Below, one piece after another: positions 36,127-45,840 of a stretch of 64,000 nucleotides of DNA. Every line of letters starts with the position of its first letter. Within the stretch, counting starts at the first letter, position 1. Origin of the DNA: Candidatus Pelagibacter sp. (GTDB lineage: Bacteria; Pseudomonadota; Alphaproteobacteria; Pelagibacterales; Pelagibacteraceae). A model generated the notes under the pieces. The model saw nothing but the letters and a program-made list of their open reading frames with translations, was not told where the DNA came from and did no database searches. The position numbers were made by a program, and so were the translations under genes. The stretch covers positions 1-64,000 of the forward strand of contig JAOLYI010000001.1 in assembly GCA_028343315.1 (NCBI GenBank), in the 5' to 3' direction.

Positions 36127-36927
36127 TTAAATAATCCAGTCTGAATATTTGTCTTTATTGTTAACAATATATTCAGGATAGGTGTCATCAATATCAATTT
36201 TTTTTAGCTTAATACCTCTTCCAAAAATATCTTCATTATTAATTATTTTTTCCTCAATATTTTTTTCATTTATATTTTTGTTATTATATTCGCCGTGAGA
36301 AAAAGACTTAATCTTATTTAAAATTTGAGAGGGTTTTTGCATGTATGAAAAATGCCAGCCACCGCTTATAGTTTGCTGATTTAATTTATCCAATCTCCAG
36401 AAAGGATAATCTTTAAATTTTAAATTTCTAAGATCTTGCATTGATTTTATATTTTTCTTTTTCGTAATTTTTGAGCCAATCCAATTACTTTCATTGAGAT
36501 TTTGTAAATTTAATTTGTACATAAACATTTTTTGAGAAAATGCTATAAATTTTTTTTTATTATTAATTTTAGGTAATTTTGTTAAATCAGGAATTTCATC
36601 TGAGTCAGATAAAATTATAAGATCTTCTGATGAAGCTTCTTTAATACCTTCAATTAATGAATTTCTTTGATGTTGTTCAATTGGCGATTCCCCACCTGTG
36701 TGATTATCAAAATTTATTTCACCCTTATAGTCAGCTGTAATAAAAATAATTTTATTTTTAAATTTTAAAAAGTTTTTTATATCAAAATTGATTTTTTTAG
36801 GCTTACCCTGGTGAGTTTTTGTTGACTCGGATATTACAAAATAATCAACAAACTTATCCAAAATATTTAAACGAAGATCTACTATATGATCTTCATTAAA
36901 ATATTGAAAGCAATCGTATATAGCCAT
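36127..36927 (-). CDS. Glycosyltransferase family 17
   Basis: The 266-residue protein begins MAIYDCFQYFNEDHIVDLRL, then YFVISESTKTHQGKPK, and has SDSDEIPD, a DxD-type metal site near residue 109, and GGWHFSYM. This is the GT17 pattern, best known from eukaryotic beta-1,4-GlcNAc transferases (MGAT3) and found in some marine bacteria and viruses. The acceptor is unknown; a surface glycan is likely from the neighbouring FkbM gene, whose stop it overlaps by one base. Confidence 0.82.
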   Translation of the reverse strand: MAIYDCFQYFNEDHIVDLRLNILDKFVDYFVISESTKTHQGKPKKINFDIKNFLKFKNKIIFITADYKGEINFDNHTGGESPIEQHQRNSLIEGIKEASSEDLIILSDSDEIPDLTKLPKINNKKKFIAFSQKMFMYKLNLQNLNESNWIGSKITKKKNIKSMQDLRNLKFKDYPFWRLDKLNQQTISGGWHFSYMQKPSQILNKIKSFSHGEYNNKNINEKNIEEKIINNEDIFGRGIKLKKIDIDDTYPEYIVNNKDKYSDWII

Positions 36928-37871
36928 TAATTAAAATAACGATCCTCTAATTTTTCTATTTCATCAATGCCAATTTGAAGTCTATTTAATATGACTTGCA
37001 GTATTCGCAATTGACCAAATATTAACATTAAGCTTATAAATTTATTATTATTATTCTTAATTAATTTTTTTCCAGCTTCAATATTAAAATTTGGTATGAA
37101 GATCATATCAGCTTCAGCCGGAACTCTGGTATTATGTTTGCCTATACCCTTCCAATCTATTAAGAGATAATTCATATTATATAGGTAATTAACAAGCTCA
37201 TGCCAACTGGGAGCATTTTTATACATTGAAAAAAAATGAGCCTCTATTTTAATTAATAGAGGACGATAACTTCCTAAGCCTTTTAAAATTTCCAATTCAG
37301 CACCTTGAGTATCTATTTTGAGGTAATCTAAAATATTTATATTCAGCTCAGATAACTGATTACTAATTGTGTCACAATCAATTTCAATTGTTCGTGTTAC
37401 TTTATAATTTTCATAATCTTTACTATTAATATCATGTAAATCAAAAGCCCCTTCATTAGGCATATACATCGATGTACTTCCAAGTCTGTTGTCAAGAATA
37501 TATAATTTTTTTTTCTCTTTCTTACTCCATAATCCTTTATTAATTATAAATTTTTTTTCCTTTAATTTATCAGCCTCTGTCTTAATTGGTTCAACTAATA
37601 TACTTTCAAAAAAAATATTATATTTATTTGGAAAAAAATTATCAGAGTTAAAACCGCCCTGTGCACCCACATCCAATGCAATAATTTTTTCATTCTTAAT
37701 TAAATTTTGTATTAATTTATTAAAATTATATTTGTCATTACTTTTATAAGCGTTCTCACTTAAAAAATTTATTACCCTTCTATTTAATTTTAAATTTATT
37801 AAAATTTTAAATAGAATTGGAAGTATAATTTTTGATAAACTTCTAAACAATTTAAGGATTTTTTTTTTCAT
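36927..37871 (-). CDS. FkbM-family methyltransferase
   Basis: The 314-residue protein has a hydrophobic N-terminal stretch (about 9-27), the SAM motif IIALDVGAQGG near residue 65, and the FkbM signature LDYLKIDTQGAELEILKG. FkbM enzymes usually O-methylate hydroxyl groups of sugars or polyketides. This is an intact second member of the family that is frameshifted at the left end of the window. It lies between GT17 and a 2OG oxygenase. Confidence 0.87.
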   Translation of the reverse strand: MKKKILKLFRSLSKIILPILFKILINLKLNRRVINFLSENAYKSNDKYNFNKLIQNLIKNEKIIALDVGAQGGFNSDNFFPNKYNIFFESILVEPIKTEADKLKEKKFIINKGLWSKKEKKKLYILDNRLGSTSMYMPNEGAFDLHDINSKDYENYKVTRTIEIDCDTISNQLSELNINILDYLKIDTQGAELEILKGLGSYRPLLIKIEAHFFSMYKNAPSWHELVNYLYNMNYLLIDWKGIGKHNTRVPAEADMIFIPNFNIEAGKKLIKNNNNKFISLMLIFGQLRILQVILNRLQIGIDEIEKLEDRYFN

Positions 37872-37883
37872 TTAAAAAAATAT

Positions 37884-38597
37884 TTATTTTTTCGTGAACG
37901 TAGTAAGACCTATTTTTTTTCCTTCAATTAAAGAGGAAGAACAATGAAGTCTAGTTCTATCAAAAATTAGTAACGAGCCTAATTCCCACTCAAAAACTAA
38001 ATCTATTTCAAGACCTGAAAGATTTTCAATTTTTTCGTGCTTTAAATATTTTTCATGATCTTCTTTTTTAAAAGGTTTTTTTTCATATAAATCCAAGTGT
38101 TCAGATGACCTTATATTTTGACCGTATTTAAGGTTTTTGATTTTTAGTTCTTCTTCATCAATTGTAAAATTTGTAGAATTTCCATAAAATTTATTTTTAA
38201 AAATGACGGTACTACCTTTAGAAGTAAGTGGAATTAAAGTTTGTTTAAAAATAACTTCTTCAAAACTAAATCCAGCATCCACATGCAAACCAATAGGATT
38301 GTAACTCTCCTGAAAGAGGCCTAAAATATCATTATTATTTTCATCTTTAAGATTATCCATTTTAAAGTCTCCAATTTCATTTTTAACTCTATCGTAAAAA
38401 AGATTTTCTAGTTCCACATTATGATCTTTAATCCATCTTTTCTTAATTACGTTTTGTTTTTTATTATGAACAGTAGTAGGCAATTTTTGATATAGATTTA
38501 GAAATTTTTCTATTTCATTTGTACTAAATAAATTTTTTATTACTCTTGGAGAACTTTCTAATTTTTTTATTTTATCAATATTTTTATTTTTATGCAT
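37884..38597 (-). CDS. 2OG-Fe(II) oxygenase-like protein
   Basis: The 237-residue protein has NPIGLHVDAGFSFEE, which supplies the HxD pair, and LLIFDRTRLHCSSSLIEGKKIGLTTF with the distal histidine and a possible 2-oxoglutarate-binding lysine instead of arginine. This fits the 2OG-Fe(II) fold, but the family is not recognised with certainty. It is 12 bases upstream of the FkbM gene, repeating the FkbM/oxygenase pairing of the left end. Confidence 0.65.
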   Translation of the reverse strand: MHKNKNIDKIKKLESSPRVIKNLFSTNEIEKFLNLYQKLPTTVHNKKQNVIKKRWIKDHNVELENLFYDRVKNEIGDFKMDNLKDENNNDILGLFQESYNPIGLHVDAGFSFEEVIFKQTLIPLTSKGSTVIFKNKFYGNSTNFTIDEEELKIKNLKYGQNIRSSEHLDLYEKKPFKKEDHEKYLKHEKIENLSGLEIDLVFEWELGSLLIFDRTRLHCSSSLIEGKKIGLTTFTKK

Positions 38598-38600
38598 ATT

Positions 38601-39392
38601 TTATTCACCCATATTTATTAAAGTACCTCTGTTTTTAGCGCCATTATACGATAGGTAAAAAACAGCAATTCCTATCACAAAATATATAAAAGATATGAAA
38701 ATAGCTTTTAATATTTGATAATAGTTAACAGTATCATGAATTAAAATATTTCTCATCTCCTCAAAAATATGAACTAAAGGAAGAAATTTTGCAATAAGTT
38801 GAAGCCAACTAGGCAATATTTCAGCTGGATAGTAAATACATCCTAGTGGTGCTAAAAAAAATAAGCTTGCCCAAGCAATATTTTCAAATGAAGGTCCAAA
38901 TCTAACTAAACCAGAAGTTACTAAAAGACCTAAAGTGACACCAAAAATATATAAAGTGATTAATAAAAAAATTAAAGGAGTTCCTATTTTTAAAATAGAA
39001 ACGCCAAAAAAAGGTATTGCCAATAGGGCCGCTGGAACCAAGCCAATTAAAGTTCTAAAAATTGCTGTAAATGTAAGTGCGGCTATTATTTCGCTTATTT
39101 TGATAGGAGCAATAAATAAATTTGTAAAATTTCTACTCCAGATTTCTTCTAAAAACATCATATTGTAACTAATACTGGATCTGAATAAAAAATCATAAAG
39201 AATAGCAGCACTTAAAATTATACCAACCGTGTTTTCATAGTAAGTTGAATTTAAAGTAAAAAATTTAGAGATAAATCCCCAAAGAAAAATTTGTATTGTT
39301 GGCCAATAAATTAAGTCAAGAATTCTAGGAAAAGACCCTTTTATTAAATAAATATGTCTTAAGCTAAGAGCGTAAATTTTACTCCAATTCAT
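38601..39392 (-). CDS. ABC-2 type transporter permease
   Basis: The 263-residue protein has six predicted helices with the ABC-2 layout (DLIYWPTIQIFLWGFIS; FENIAWASLFFLAPLGCIYYPAEILPSWLQ). It exports a lipid-linked or hydrophobic substrate together with the ATPase encoded just upstream. A TTG start at 39407 is possible, but AGGAG five bases before the ATG at 39392 makes that the better start. The start lies inside the ATPase gene. Confidence 0.88.
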   Translation of the reverse strand: MNWSKIYALSLRHIYLIKGSFPRILDLIYWPTIQIFLWGFISKFFTLNSTYYENTVGIILSAAILYDFLFRSSISYNMMFLEEIWSRNFTNLFIAPIKISEIIAALTFTAIFRTLIGLVPAALLAIPFFGVSILKIGTPLIFLLITLYIFGVTLGLLVTSGLVRFGPSFENIAWASLFFLAPLGCIYYPAEILPSWLQLIAKFLPLVHIFEEMRNILIHDTVNYYQILKAIFISFIYFVIGIAVFYLSYNGAKNRGTLINMGE

Positions 39393-40113
39393 TATTACTC
39401 CTAGCAATTTTTAAGAAAGTATCTTCTAGATTTTCCCTACCATGTTTACTTATTAATTCTTCACATGTTCCCTCGTCTACAATCTTTCCTTGTTTCATCA
39501 TTATAATTTTATCACATAATCTTTCTACCTCTTTCATGTTATGAGAAGCTAACAACATAGTTAATTCATTTTTATTTTTATATTTTTCTAAATATTCTCT
39601 TACAAAATCTCCAACATCTGGATCTAAACTTGCTGTTGGCTCATCTAAGAAAAGTAATTTGGGCTTATTAATGAGTGATTTAGCTAGTGAGACTCTATTT
39701 TTTTGTCCTGACGACAGCTCACCCGTATTTTTATTTAAAAATTTTATTAAATTAAGATCTTCAGCGAGCTCTTCAATTCTCTCGATTTTATTACTGACAC
39801 CATACAATCTAGCATAAACCTCGAGATTTTGCCTTACAGTAAGCTTTTTTGGTAATTCAACATAAGGAGAAGCAAAATTCATTAAGCTTAATAAATTAAT
39901 TTTATTTTCTGAATTAAATTTAATACCATCTATAAAGATTTCACCATCATTAGGTTTTATTAAACCAAGCATCATACCAATAGAAGTAGTTTTACCACAT
40001 CCATTTGGACCAAGAAGACCTAAAGTTTTATTTTTATCAATCTCGAAGCTAATATTATTTACAGCAATCGTAGATTTAAATTTTTTTGTAAGATTTTTTA
40101 CTTTTAATTTCAT
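39379..40113 (-). CDS. ABC transporter ATP-binding protein
   Basis: The 244-residue ATPase has Walker A GPNGCGKTTS, signature LSSGQKNRVSLAKSL, Walker B KLLFLDEPTASLDPD and the H-loop LASHNMKE. It is of the DrrA/NodI-type exporter class. It partners the ABC-2 permease whose start it overlaps. The substrate is unknown; surface polymer, lipid or drug export are possible. Confidence 0.92.
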   Translation of the reverse strand: MKLKVKNLTKKFKSTIAVNNISFEIDKNKTLGLLGPNGCGKTTSIGMMLGLIKPNDGEIFIDGIKFNSENKINLLSLMNFASPYVELPKKLTVRQNLEVYARLYGVSNKIERIEELAEDLNLIKFLNKNTGELSSGQKNRVSLAKSLINKPKLLFLDEPTASLDPDVGDFVREYLEKYKNKNELTMLLASHNMKEVERLCDKIIMMKQGKIVDEGTCEELISKHGRENLEDTFLKIARSNNELE

Positions 40114-41070
40114 TTAAGATTTTGATGCTCGTTGTATTCTGTCGTTAATAGCGACTCCAGATCTAAGATTAGGAATTTTACTAATTTGAATTTTTTTATA
40201 ACCCTTTTTTTTAATTAATCTAAGAGTTTTATATAAATTTGAGGCAGCTTCATCTAAATCTAGATTTCTACTTAAGCTAAAAAAATTTTTTCTTCTTTTA
40301 TATTTATTTCCTAAATATATAAAAGCACTTTTTCCATCATATTTTTTTTGGTTGATAAGAACAGGTATTCCAGGTGAATAATGCTTTTTCATCATTCCCG
40401 GCGATTTAATTTTTTTACCTTGAATATTATCCTTAATTTTTTTCTTCAATATTTTTTCAATTGTGTTCTTACCAATAATTCCAGGCCTTAAAATTTTTGG
40501 AAAACCAGTTAAATCAATTACGGTTGACTCCATTCCAATTTTACACTTACCACCATCTATAATAAGTTGAATTTTTTTTTTAAATTCATCAAAGACATCT
40601 TTCGCTTTTACCGGGCTTACTTTTGTAGCTTTATTAGCACTAGGCATTGCCAAAGGAAAATCAATTTTTTTTAATATAGTTCTAATAATTTTGTGCTTTG
40701 GAAATCTTATAGCAACTGTTTTTAATTTTGCAGAAGCAAATGGATGAATTTTTGAATTATATTTTTTTTTTAAAACAAATGTAATTGGACCCGGGCAAAG
40801 AAGTTTGTATAGTTTTTTAAAATTCTCATTGATCTCAATATCGTTCAAGGCATCTTTTAAATTACAATAATGTATGATCAATGGATTTGATATAGGCCTG
40901 CCTTTTAGTTTATATATTTTCTGAACTGAAATCTTTGAGTAGGCATTTCCACCTAAACCATAAACTGTTTCTGTGGGTAATCCAGCCACATTGCCATTAT
41001 TTAAAATTTTAATAGTTTTATTAAGAATTTTTTTATTAAAAGAAAATATATTTGAATAGCTATTTTTCAT
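40114..41070 (-). CDS. tsaC: L-threonylcarbamoyladenylate synthase (Sua5 type)
   Basis: The 318-residue protein has the YrdC domain, with GNVAGLPTETVYGLGGNA, KGRPISNPLI, CPGPITFVL, AIRFPKH and PSANKATKVSP. A C-terminal Sua5 domain follows after STVIDL. It makes threonylcarbamoyl-AMP for t6A in tRNA. It lies directly upstream of the ABC ATPase without spacer. Confidence 0.93.
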   Translation of the reverse strand: MKNSYSNIFSFNKKILNKTIKILNNGNVAGLPTETVYGLGGNAYSKISVQKIYKLKGRPISNPLIIHYCNLKDALNDIEINENFKKLYKLLCPGPITFVLKKKYNSKIHPFASAKLKTVAIRFPKHKIIRTILKKIDFPLAMPSANKATKVSPVKAKDVFDEFKKKIQLIIDGGKCKIGMESTVIDLTGFPKILRPGIIGKNTIEKILKKKIKDNIQGKKIKSPGMMKKHYSPGIPVLINQKKYDGKSAFIYLGNKYKRRKNFFSLSRNLDLDEAASNLYKTLRLIKKKGYKKIQISKIPNLRSGVAINDRIQRASKS

Positions 41071-41091
41071 AATGTAAATATTATTTGAAAG

Positions 41092-41307
41092 ATGAAAAAT
41101 GAAAATATTCCAGCTGACATAAAAAGTAAATCATTAAAAGAAGCCAAAGATGAAATTGACGTAATTTTGAGTAAATTAGAAAAACTAGAGACAAATTTAG
41201 ACGATTCGATTCAAGATTATCAGAGGTTAATTTTACTTAACAAACATATAGACCAATTATTTAAAAAAAAATTTAAAGAAATTTCAGATAAAAAAAATAA
41301 TGATTAA
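41092..41307 (+). CDS. xseB: Exodeoxyribonuclease VII small subunit
   Basis: The 71-residue helical protein has SLKEAKDEIDVILSKLEKLE and LDDSIQDYQRLILLNKHIDQL, the XseB pattern. It binds XseA (not in this window). It overlaps ispA by eight bases, the xseB-ispA-dxs order of Proteobacteria. Confidence 0.9.
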   Translation: MKNENIPADIKSKSLKEAKDEIDVILSKLEKLETNLDDSIQDYQRLILLNKHIDQLFKKKFKEISDKKNND

Positions 41308-42175
41308 AAAAAAATTAATAAAAAATGCAAATAAGATTGATAAATTTTTAATCAAATATTTAAAAAATCAAAGACAATCTTTGTTAGTTAAGCCAATGAA
41401 GTACGGAGTTATTTCCGGAGGAAAAAAAATTAGATCAACTATAATTTTTGACACAGGAAAATTATTTAGAATAAGTGAAAAAAAACTTATAAATATTTGT
41501 GCTGCAGTCGAATGTATTCATTCTTATTCATTAATTCACGATGATTTACCATGCATGGATAATGATATGATAAGAAGAGGGAAGCCCTCAACGCATATTA
41601 AATTTGGTGAGGCTTCAGCAGTTTTAGCAGGGAGCTCACTTCTTACATTAGCTTTTGAAATTATTACTGATAAAAAATATTTTCTTAACTCTAAAATGAA
41701 AAATGAAATTGTAAGATCTCTAGCAAATTGCTCTGGGCACACTGGTATTGCTGGTGGTCAAGAACTAGATTTAAAATTTGAAAGAAAAAAAAAAAAAATT
41801 AATCAAATTATTGATATGCAGAAAAAAAAAACAGGAAAATTATTTAATTTTTGTTTATACGCTGTTGGAGTTGTAGCTAATGAATCTGATAAAGAAAAAA
41901 AATTCTTAAGTAATTTAGGAGAGGAGATAGGGTTATTATTTCAGCTTGCTGATGACTTTTTAGATAAAAAGGGATCTAACAAGTTAGTTGGTAAACCAGT
42001 TAAAAAAGATAATAAAAAAGGAAAATCAACTTTATTAAATTTAATGGGAGAAAAAAAAGCACATTTGTATGCAATTAAGTTAAAGAAAAAAATATTGCGT
42101 AATTTAGAAAAACATGGAAAAAAAGCAAAAGAATTAATTAGTACAATTGAATTTATTTTAGAAAGACAATTTTAA
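41300..42175 (+). CDS. ispA: Polyprenyl synthetase, farnesyl diphosphate synthase type
   Basis: The 291-residue prenyltransferase has the first aspartate-rich motif DDLPCMDND and the second DDFLDKKG, with GGKKIRSTI at the N-terminus. It condenses IPP with DMAPP to farnesyl diphosphate. Lysines near residue 164 are coded by a 14-A run (41785-41798). The stop and the dxs start overlap (TAATG). Confidence 0.93.
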   Translation: MIKKKLIKNANKIDKFLIKYLKNQRQSLLVKPMKYGVISGGKKIRSTIIFDTGKLFRISEKKLINICAAVECIHSYSLIHDDLPCMDNDMIRRGKPSTHIKFGEASAVLAGSSLLTLAFEIITDKKYFLNSKMKNEIVRSLANCSGHTGIAGGQELDLKFERKKKKINQIIDMQKKKTGKLFNFCLYAVGVVANESDKEKKFLSNLGEEIGLLFQLADDFLDKKGSNKLVGKPVKKDNKKGKSTLLNLMGEKKAHLYAIKLKKKILRNLEKHGKKAKELISTIEFILERQF

Positions 42176-44094
42176 TGGGTAGACTTATAAAACAAATAAA
42201 TTTTCCTGCAGATTTAAGAAAATTTAGAAAAGGTGATTTAAGACAAATTTCAGATGAATTAAGAGATGAATTAATAGATGTAGTTTCTGAAACAGGAGGA
42301 CATTTAGGCGCCGGATTAGGAGTGGTAGAATTAACAATAGCATTGCACTATGCGTTTGATACTCCTAAAGACAAATTAGTTTGGGACGTTAGTCATCAGT
42401 GCTATCCGCATAAAATTATAACAGGCCGAAGAGATAGAATTAAAACACTTCGAAAGGGAGGAGGTTTATCCGGATTTACTAAAAGAGCAGAGAGCGAATA
42501 CGATCCTTTTGGAGCAGCACACAGTTCAACTTCTATTTCATCAACACTTGGAATGGCGGTTGCAAAAAAATTATCTAATAATAACAACAATGTAGTTGCA
42601 GTTATTGGTGACGGAGCAATGAGTGCTGGTATGGCTTACGAAGCAATGAATAATGCCGGCGCATTAAAATCCAAATTAATTGTGGTTTTAAATGATAACG
42701 ATATGTCAATTGCTAGGCCTGTTGGAGCTATGAGTAAATATTTAGCGAAGCTTTTATCGGGAAAATTATATTTTAGTTTTAGAGAAACATTGAAAATGGT
42801 TATTTCTGCTTTTTCGAAAAGATTTAGTCAAAAAGCCGGTAGAGCAGAGGATTTATTAAGAAATATTGTAACTGGAGGAACATTATTTAGTGAACTAGGT
42901 TTTTATTATGTAGGACCAATTGATGGACATGATGTGGAAAATTTAGTTCAAATTTTTGAGAATGTTAAAAATTCAAATCACCAAGGACCTGTATTAATTC
43001 ATGTTAGAACACAAAAAGGAAAGGGATATAAACCTGCAGAAGACTCAGGAGATAAATATCATGGAGTATCTAAATTTAATGTCTCAACAGGTGAGCAAGC
43101 AAAATCAAAGTCTAATGTTCCTTCATACACAAAAGTTTTTGCTGAAACTTTAATTAAACATGCTGAACAAGATACAAAAATAATTGGTATTACAGGTGCA
43201 ATGCCTTCAGGAACAGGCTTAAATTTGTTTGAAAAAAAATTTCCAGATAGAACCTTTGATGTAGGAATAGCCGAGCAGCATGCTGTTACTTTTGCGGCTG
43301 GATTAGCAACAGAAGGATATAAACCTTATGCAGCAATCTATTCTACTTTTCTTCAAAGGGCTTATGATCAAGTGGTTCACGATGTTGCTTTACAATCACT
43401 TCCAGTGAGATTTGCCATAGACCGTGCTGGTCTAGTCGGTGCAGATGGGCCAACACATGCTGGTTCTTTTGATATTACTTATCTTTCAACTTTACCCAAT
43501 TTTGTTGTTATGGCCGCGAGCGATGAAGCCGAACTTGTTAAGATGATCAATACTTCAGTAAATATAAATGATCGTCCTTCAGCTTTTAGATATCCCAGAG
43601 GAAACGGAATTGGAATTGAATTACCTTCAATCAAAGAAACTTTGGAAATTGGAAAGGGTAGAGTTATCAAAGAAGGAAAAAAAGTAGCTCTAATAAATTT
43701 TGGAACACGATTGGAGGAGTGCAAAAATGCTTCAGATAAACTTTTAAAAAAAGGAATTGATTGCACAATTATAGATGCACGATTTGCAAAACCTTTAGAT
43801 GAAAAATTAATTATGGAAACAGCCTCAAGTCATGAGGTATTAATAACTATTGAAGAAGGTTCTATAGGTGGATTTGGATCTCATGTAATGCAACTTTTGT
43901 CCGATAGAGGAGTATTTGATAGAGGTTTAAAATTTAGATCTATGATTTTGCCAGATATTTTTATAGATCAAGACACACCTGAGAAAATGTATGAGATTGC
44001 AGGTTTAGACAGTTCATCTATAGCCAATAAAGTTGAAGAAACACTTAACTCAAATATAATTTTAGCTAAAAATAAAAATAAGATTTCTAATTAA
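42175..44094 (+). CDS. dxs: 1-deoxy-D-xylulose-5-phosphate synthase
   Basis: The 639-residue ThDP enzyme has [34 protein letters not shown], the motif [35 protein letters not shown] in the form [14 protein letters not shown], and [10 protein letters not shown]. It starts the MEP isoprenoid pathway from pyruvate and glyceraldehyde-3-phosphate. Its stop shares TTAA with the aroC stop on the other strand. Confidence 0.97.
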   Translation: MGRLIKQINFPADLRKFRKGDLRQISDELRDELIDVVSETGGHLGAGLGVVELTIALHYAFDTPKDKLVWDVSHQCYPHKIITGRRDRIKTLRKGGGLSGFTKRAESEYDPFGAAHSSTSISSTLGMAVAKKLSNNNNNVVAVIGDGAMSAGMAYEAMNNAGALKSKLIVVLNDNDMSIARPVGAMSKYLAKLLSGKLYFSFRETLKMVISAFSKRFSQKAGRAEDLLRNIVTGGTLFSELGFYYVGPIDGHDVENLVQIFENVKNSNHQGPVLIHVRTQKGKGYKPAEDSGDKYHGVSKFNVSTGEQAKSKSNVPSYTKVFAETLIKHAEQDTKIIGITGAMPSGTGLNLFEKKFPDRTFDVGIAEQHAVTFAAGLATEGYKPYAAIYSTFLQRAYDQVVHDVALQSLPVRFAIDRAGLVGADGPTHAGSFDITYLSTLPNFVVMAASDEAELVKMINTSVNINDRPSAFRYPRGNGIGIELPSIKETLEIGKGRVIKEGKKVALINFGTRLEECKNASDKLLKKGIDCTIIDARFAKPLDEKLIMETASSHEVLITIEEGSIGGFGSHVMQLLSDRGVFDRGLKFRSMILPDIFIDQDTPEKMYEIAGLDSSSIANKVEETLNSNIILAKNKNKISN

Positions 44095-45173
44095 CCACAC
44101 TGTGCTCTGTGCATTAACAAATGATCAAGTAACACGCAGTTGATCATTGCTTCACCAATAGGTACTGCTCTAATTCCTACACATGGGTCATGTCGTCCTT
44201 TAACTGAAATTTTTGTATTCTTACCTTTTTTATCAATAGTTTCTCTACTAGTTAAAATAGAAGAAGTTGGTTTCACCGCAAAAGATGCAACAATATCTTG
44301 TCCAGTTGAAATTCCTCCAAGAATTCCTCCAGCATGATTGGTTTTAAATTTTATTTTGCCAGAACTTTTTCTGATTTCATCAGAGTTCTCTTCACCGCTT
44401 AAGTATGCAGCATTCATACCTGAACCTACATTTACACCTTTAACTGCATTGATGCTCATTAATGCGGCTGAAATATCAGTATCAAGTTTCGAGTAAATAG
44501 GAGCTCCTAAGCCAACAGGAATACCCGTAGCTCTTAATTCAATTACAGCTCCACAAGATGATCCTGCTTTTCTAACAGCTAAAAGATATTTTTCCCAAAG
44601 TTTTACAGATTTTTTATCAGGACAGAAAAAAGGATTTTTTCTTATCTCAGCATTGTTCCAATTTGATTTATCACATGACATTAAACCCAATTGAGTTACA
44701 GCTCCAATAACATTAAATTTTTTACCAATAATTTTCTTTAAAACTATTCTGGCAACAGCACCTGCCGCAACTCTGCTTGCTGTCTCTCTAGCTGACTGAC
44801 GGCCACCACCTCTAAAATCTCGAATGCCATATTTTTTAAAATAAGTAAAATCAGCATGTCCTGGTCTAAATTTATTTTTTATAGATTCGTAGTCTCTAGA
44901 TTTTTTATCCTCATTGTAGATAATAATTGAAATTGGCGTTCCAGTCGTTTTACCTTCAAAAATACCAGAGAGAATAATAGCTTTATCCGGTTCTTTTCTT
45001 TGAGTAGTAAATTTAGATTGTCCAGGTCTTCTTCTGTCCATATCTGTCTGGATATCTTTTTCTGATAAAGGAATATTTGGCGGACAACCATCTACCACAC
45101 ACCCTATAGCAGCACCGTGGGATTCCCCCCAAGTTGTAAATCTAAATATTTTTCCAAAAGTATTAAAAGACAT
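44091..45173 (-). CDS. aroC: Chorismate synthase
   Basis: The 360-residue protein begins [20 protein letters not shown] and has [41 protein letters not shown] and [15 protein letters not shown]. It makes chorismate using reduced FMN. Divergent from pdxH with 34 bases between. Confidence 0.97.
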   Translation of the reverse strand: MSFNTFGKIFRFTTWGESHGAAIGCVVDGCPPNIPLSEKDIQTDMDRRRPGQSKFTTQRKEPDKAIILSGIFEGKTTGTPISIIIYNEDKKSRDYESIKNKFRPGHADFTYFKKYGIRDFRGGGRQSARETASRVAAGAVARIVLKKIIGKKFNVIGAVTQLGLMSCDKSNWNNAEIRKNPFFCPDKKSVKLWEKYLLAVRKAGSSCGAVIELRATGIPVGLGAPIYSKLDTDISAALMSINAVKGVNVGSGMNAAYLSGEENSDEIRKSSGKIKFKTNHAGGILGGISTGQDIVASFAVKPTSSILTSRETIDKKGKNTKISVKGRHDPCVGIRAVPIGEAMINCVLLDHLLMHRAQCG

Positions 45174-45207
45174 AGATATTTAATGTATAGATTATTTTAT
45201 TAAATAT

Positions 45208-45840
45208 ATGAATCAAAAAAATGGCAAAAATTCACTTGGTTTAGATAGCTGCTTTGAGGATTTGGATAATCCAATAGATTTATTCAAAAAATGGTTTGCT
45301 AAGGCTGAAGAAACTGAAATTAACGACCCAAATGCTGTCGCAGTAGCTACTTCTAATAAACATAATCAACCTAATGTAAGAATGGTTTTACTAAAAGGTT
45401 TAAATGATAAAGGATTTGTTTTTTATACAAACTTTAATAGTAAAAAAGGCGGTGAATTAAAAGAAAATCAAAAAGCCTCAATGTGTTTTCATTGGAAAAG
45501 TTTAAGACGTCAAGTAAGAGTAATTGGGAAAGTAGAGATAGTTTCTGAAAAAGAAGCTGATGATTATTATAATTCAAGACCTTATAAAAACCGTATTAGC
45601 GCTTGGGCATCTTCTCAATCTTCAATTTTAGATAAAAGAGAAACTTTTTTGGAAAAAATTAAAGAGTTTGAAAAAAAATATCCTGATCAAAACAATGTTC
45701 CAAGACCGCCACACTGGTCAGGCTGGAGAATTTTGCCAGCTGAAATAGAGTTTTGGGTTGATGGAGAAGGTAGAATTCACGAGAGATTGAATTATAAAAG
45801 TAAAAATGGAAAATGGGAAAAGGAACTACTATATCCTTAA
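45208..45840 (+). CDS. pdxH: Pyridoxamine 5'-phosphate oxidase
   Basis: The 210-residue protein has the FMN site VRMVLLKGLNDKGFVFYTNFNSKKG, CFHWKSLRRQVRV, and the C-terminal WSGWRILPAEIEFW and RIHERLNY. It makes pyridoxal-5'-phosphate. Its TAA stop shares TTAA with the stop of ispB. Confidence 0.96.
   Translation: MNQKNGKNSLGLDSCFEDLDNPIDLFKKWFAKAEETEINDPNAVAVATSNKHNQPNVRMVLLKGLNDKGFVFYTNFNSKKGGELKENQKASMCFHWKSLRRQVRVIGKVEIVSEKEADDYYNSRPYKNRISAWASSQSSILDKRETFLEKIKEFEKKYPDQNNVPRPPHWSGWRILPAEIEFWVDGEGRIHERLNYKSKNGKWEKELLYP

Larger units (their letters stand above)
36127..38597. other. Second surface-modification cluster beside tRNA-Arg
   Basis: Three minus-strand genes (GT17, FkbM methyltransferase, 2OG oxygenase) of the same types as at 1-4874 lie between the tRNA-Arg and a core-like exporter. 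They are tightly packed (overlap of one base, then 12 bases). No direct repeat of the tRNA end is seen at the other side, so integration into the tRNA is not shown. Confidence 0.6.

Noticed and set aside
36045..41091. Integrated genomic island with att repeats at tRNA-Arg
   Set aside because: No second copy of the tRNA 3' end and no integrase gene were found in the neighbouring 5 kb.
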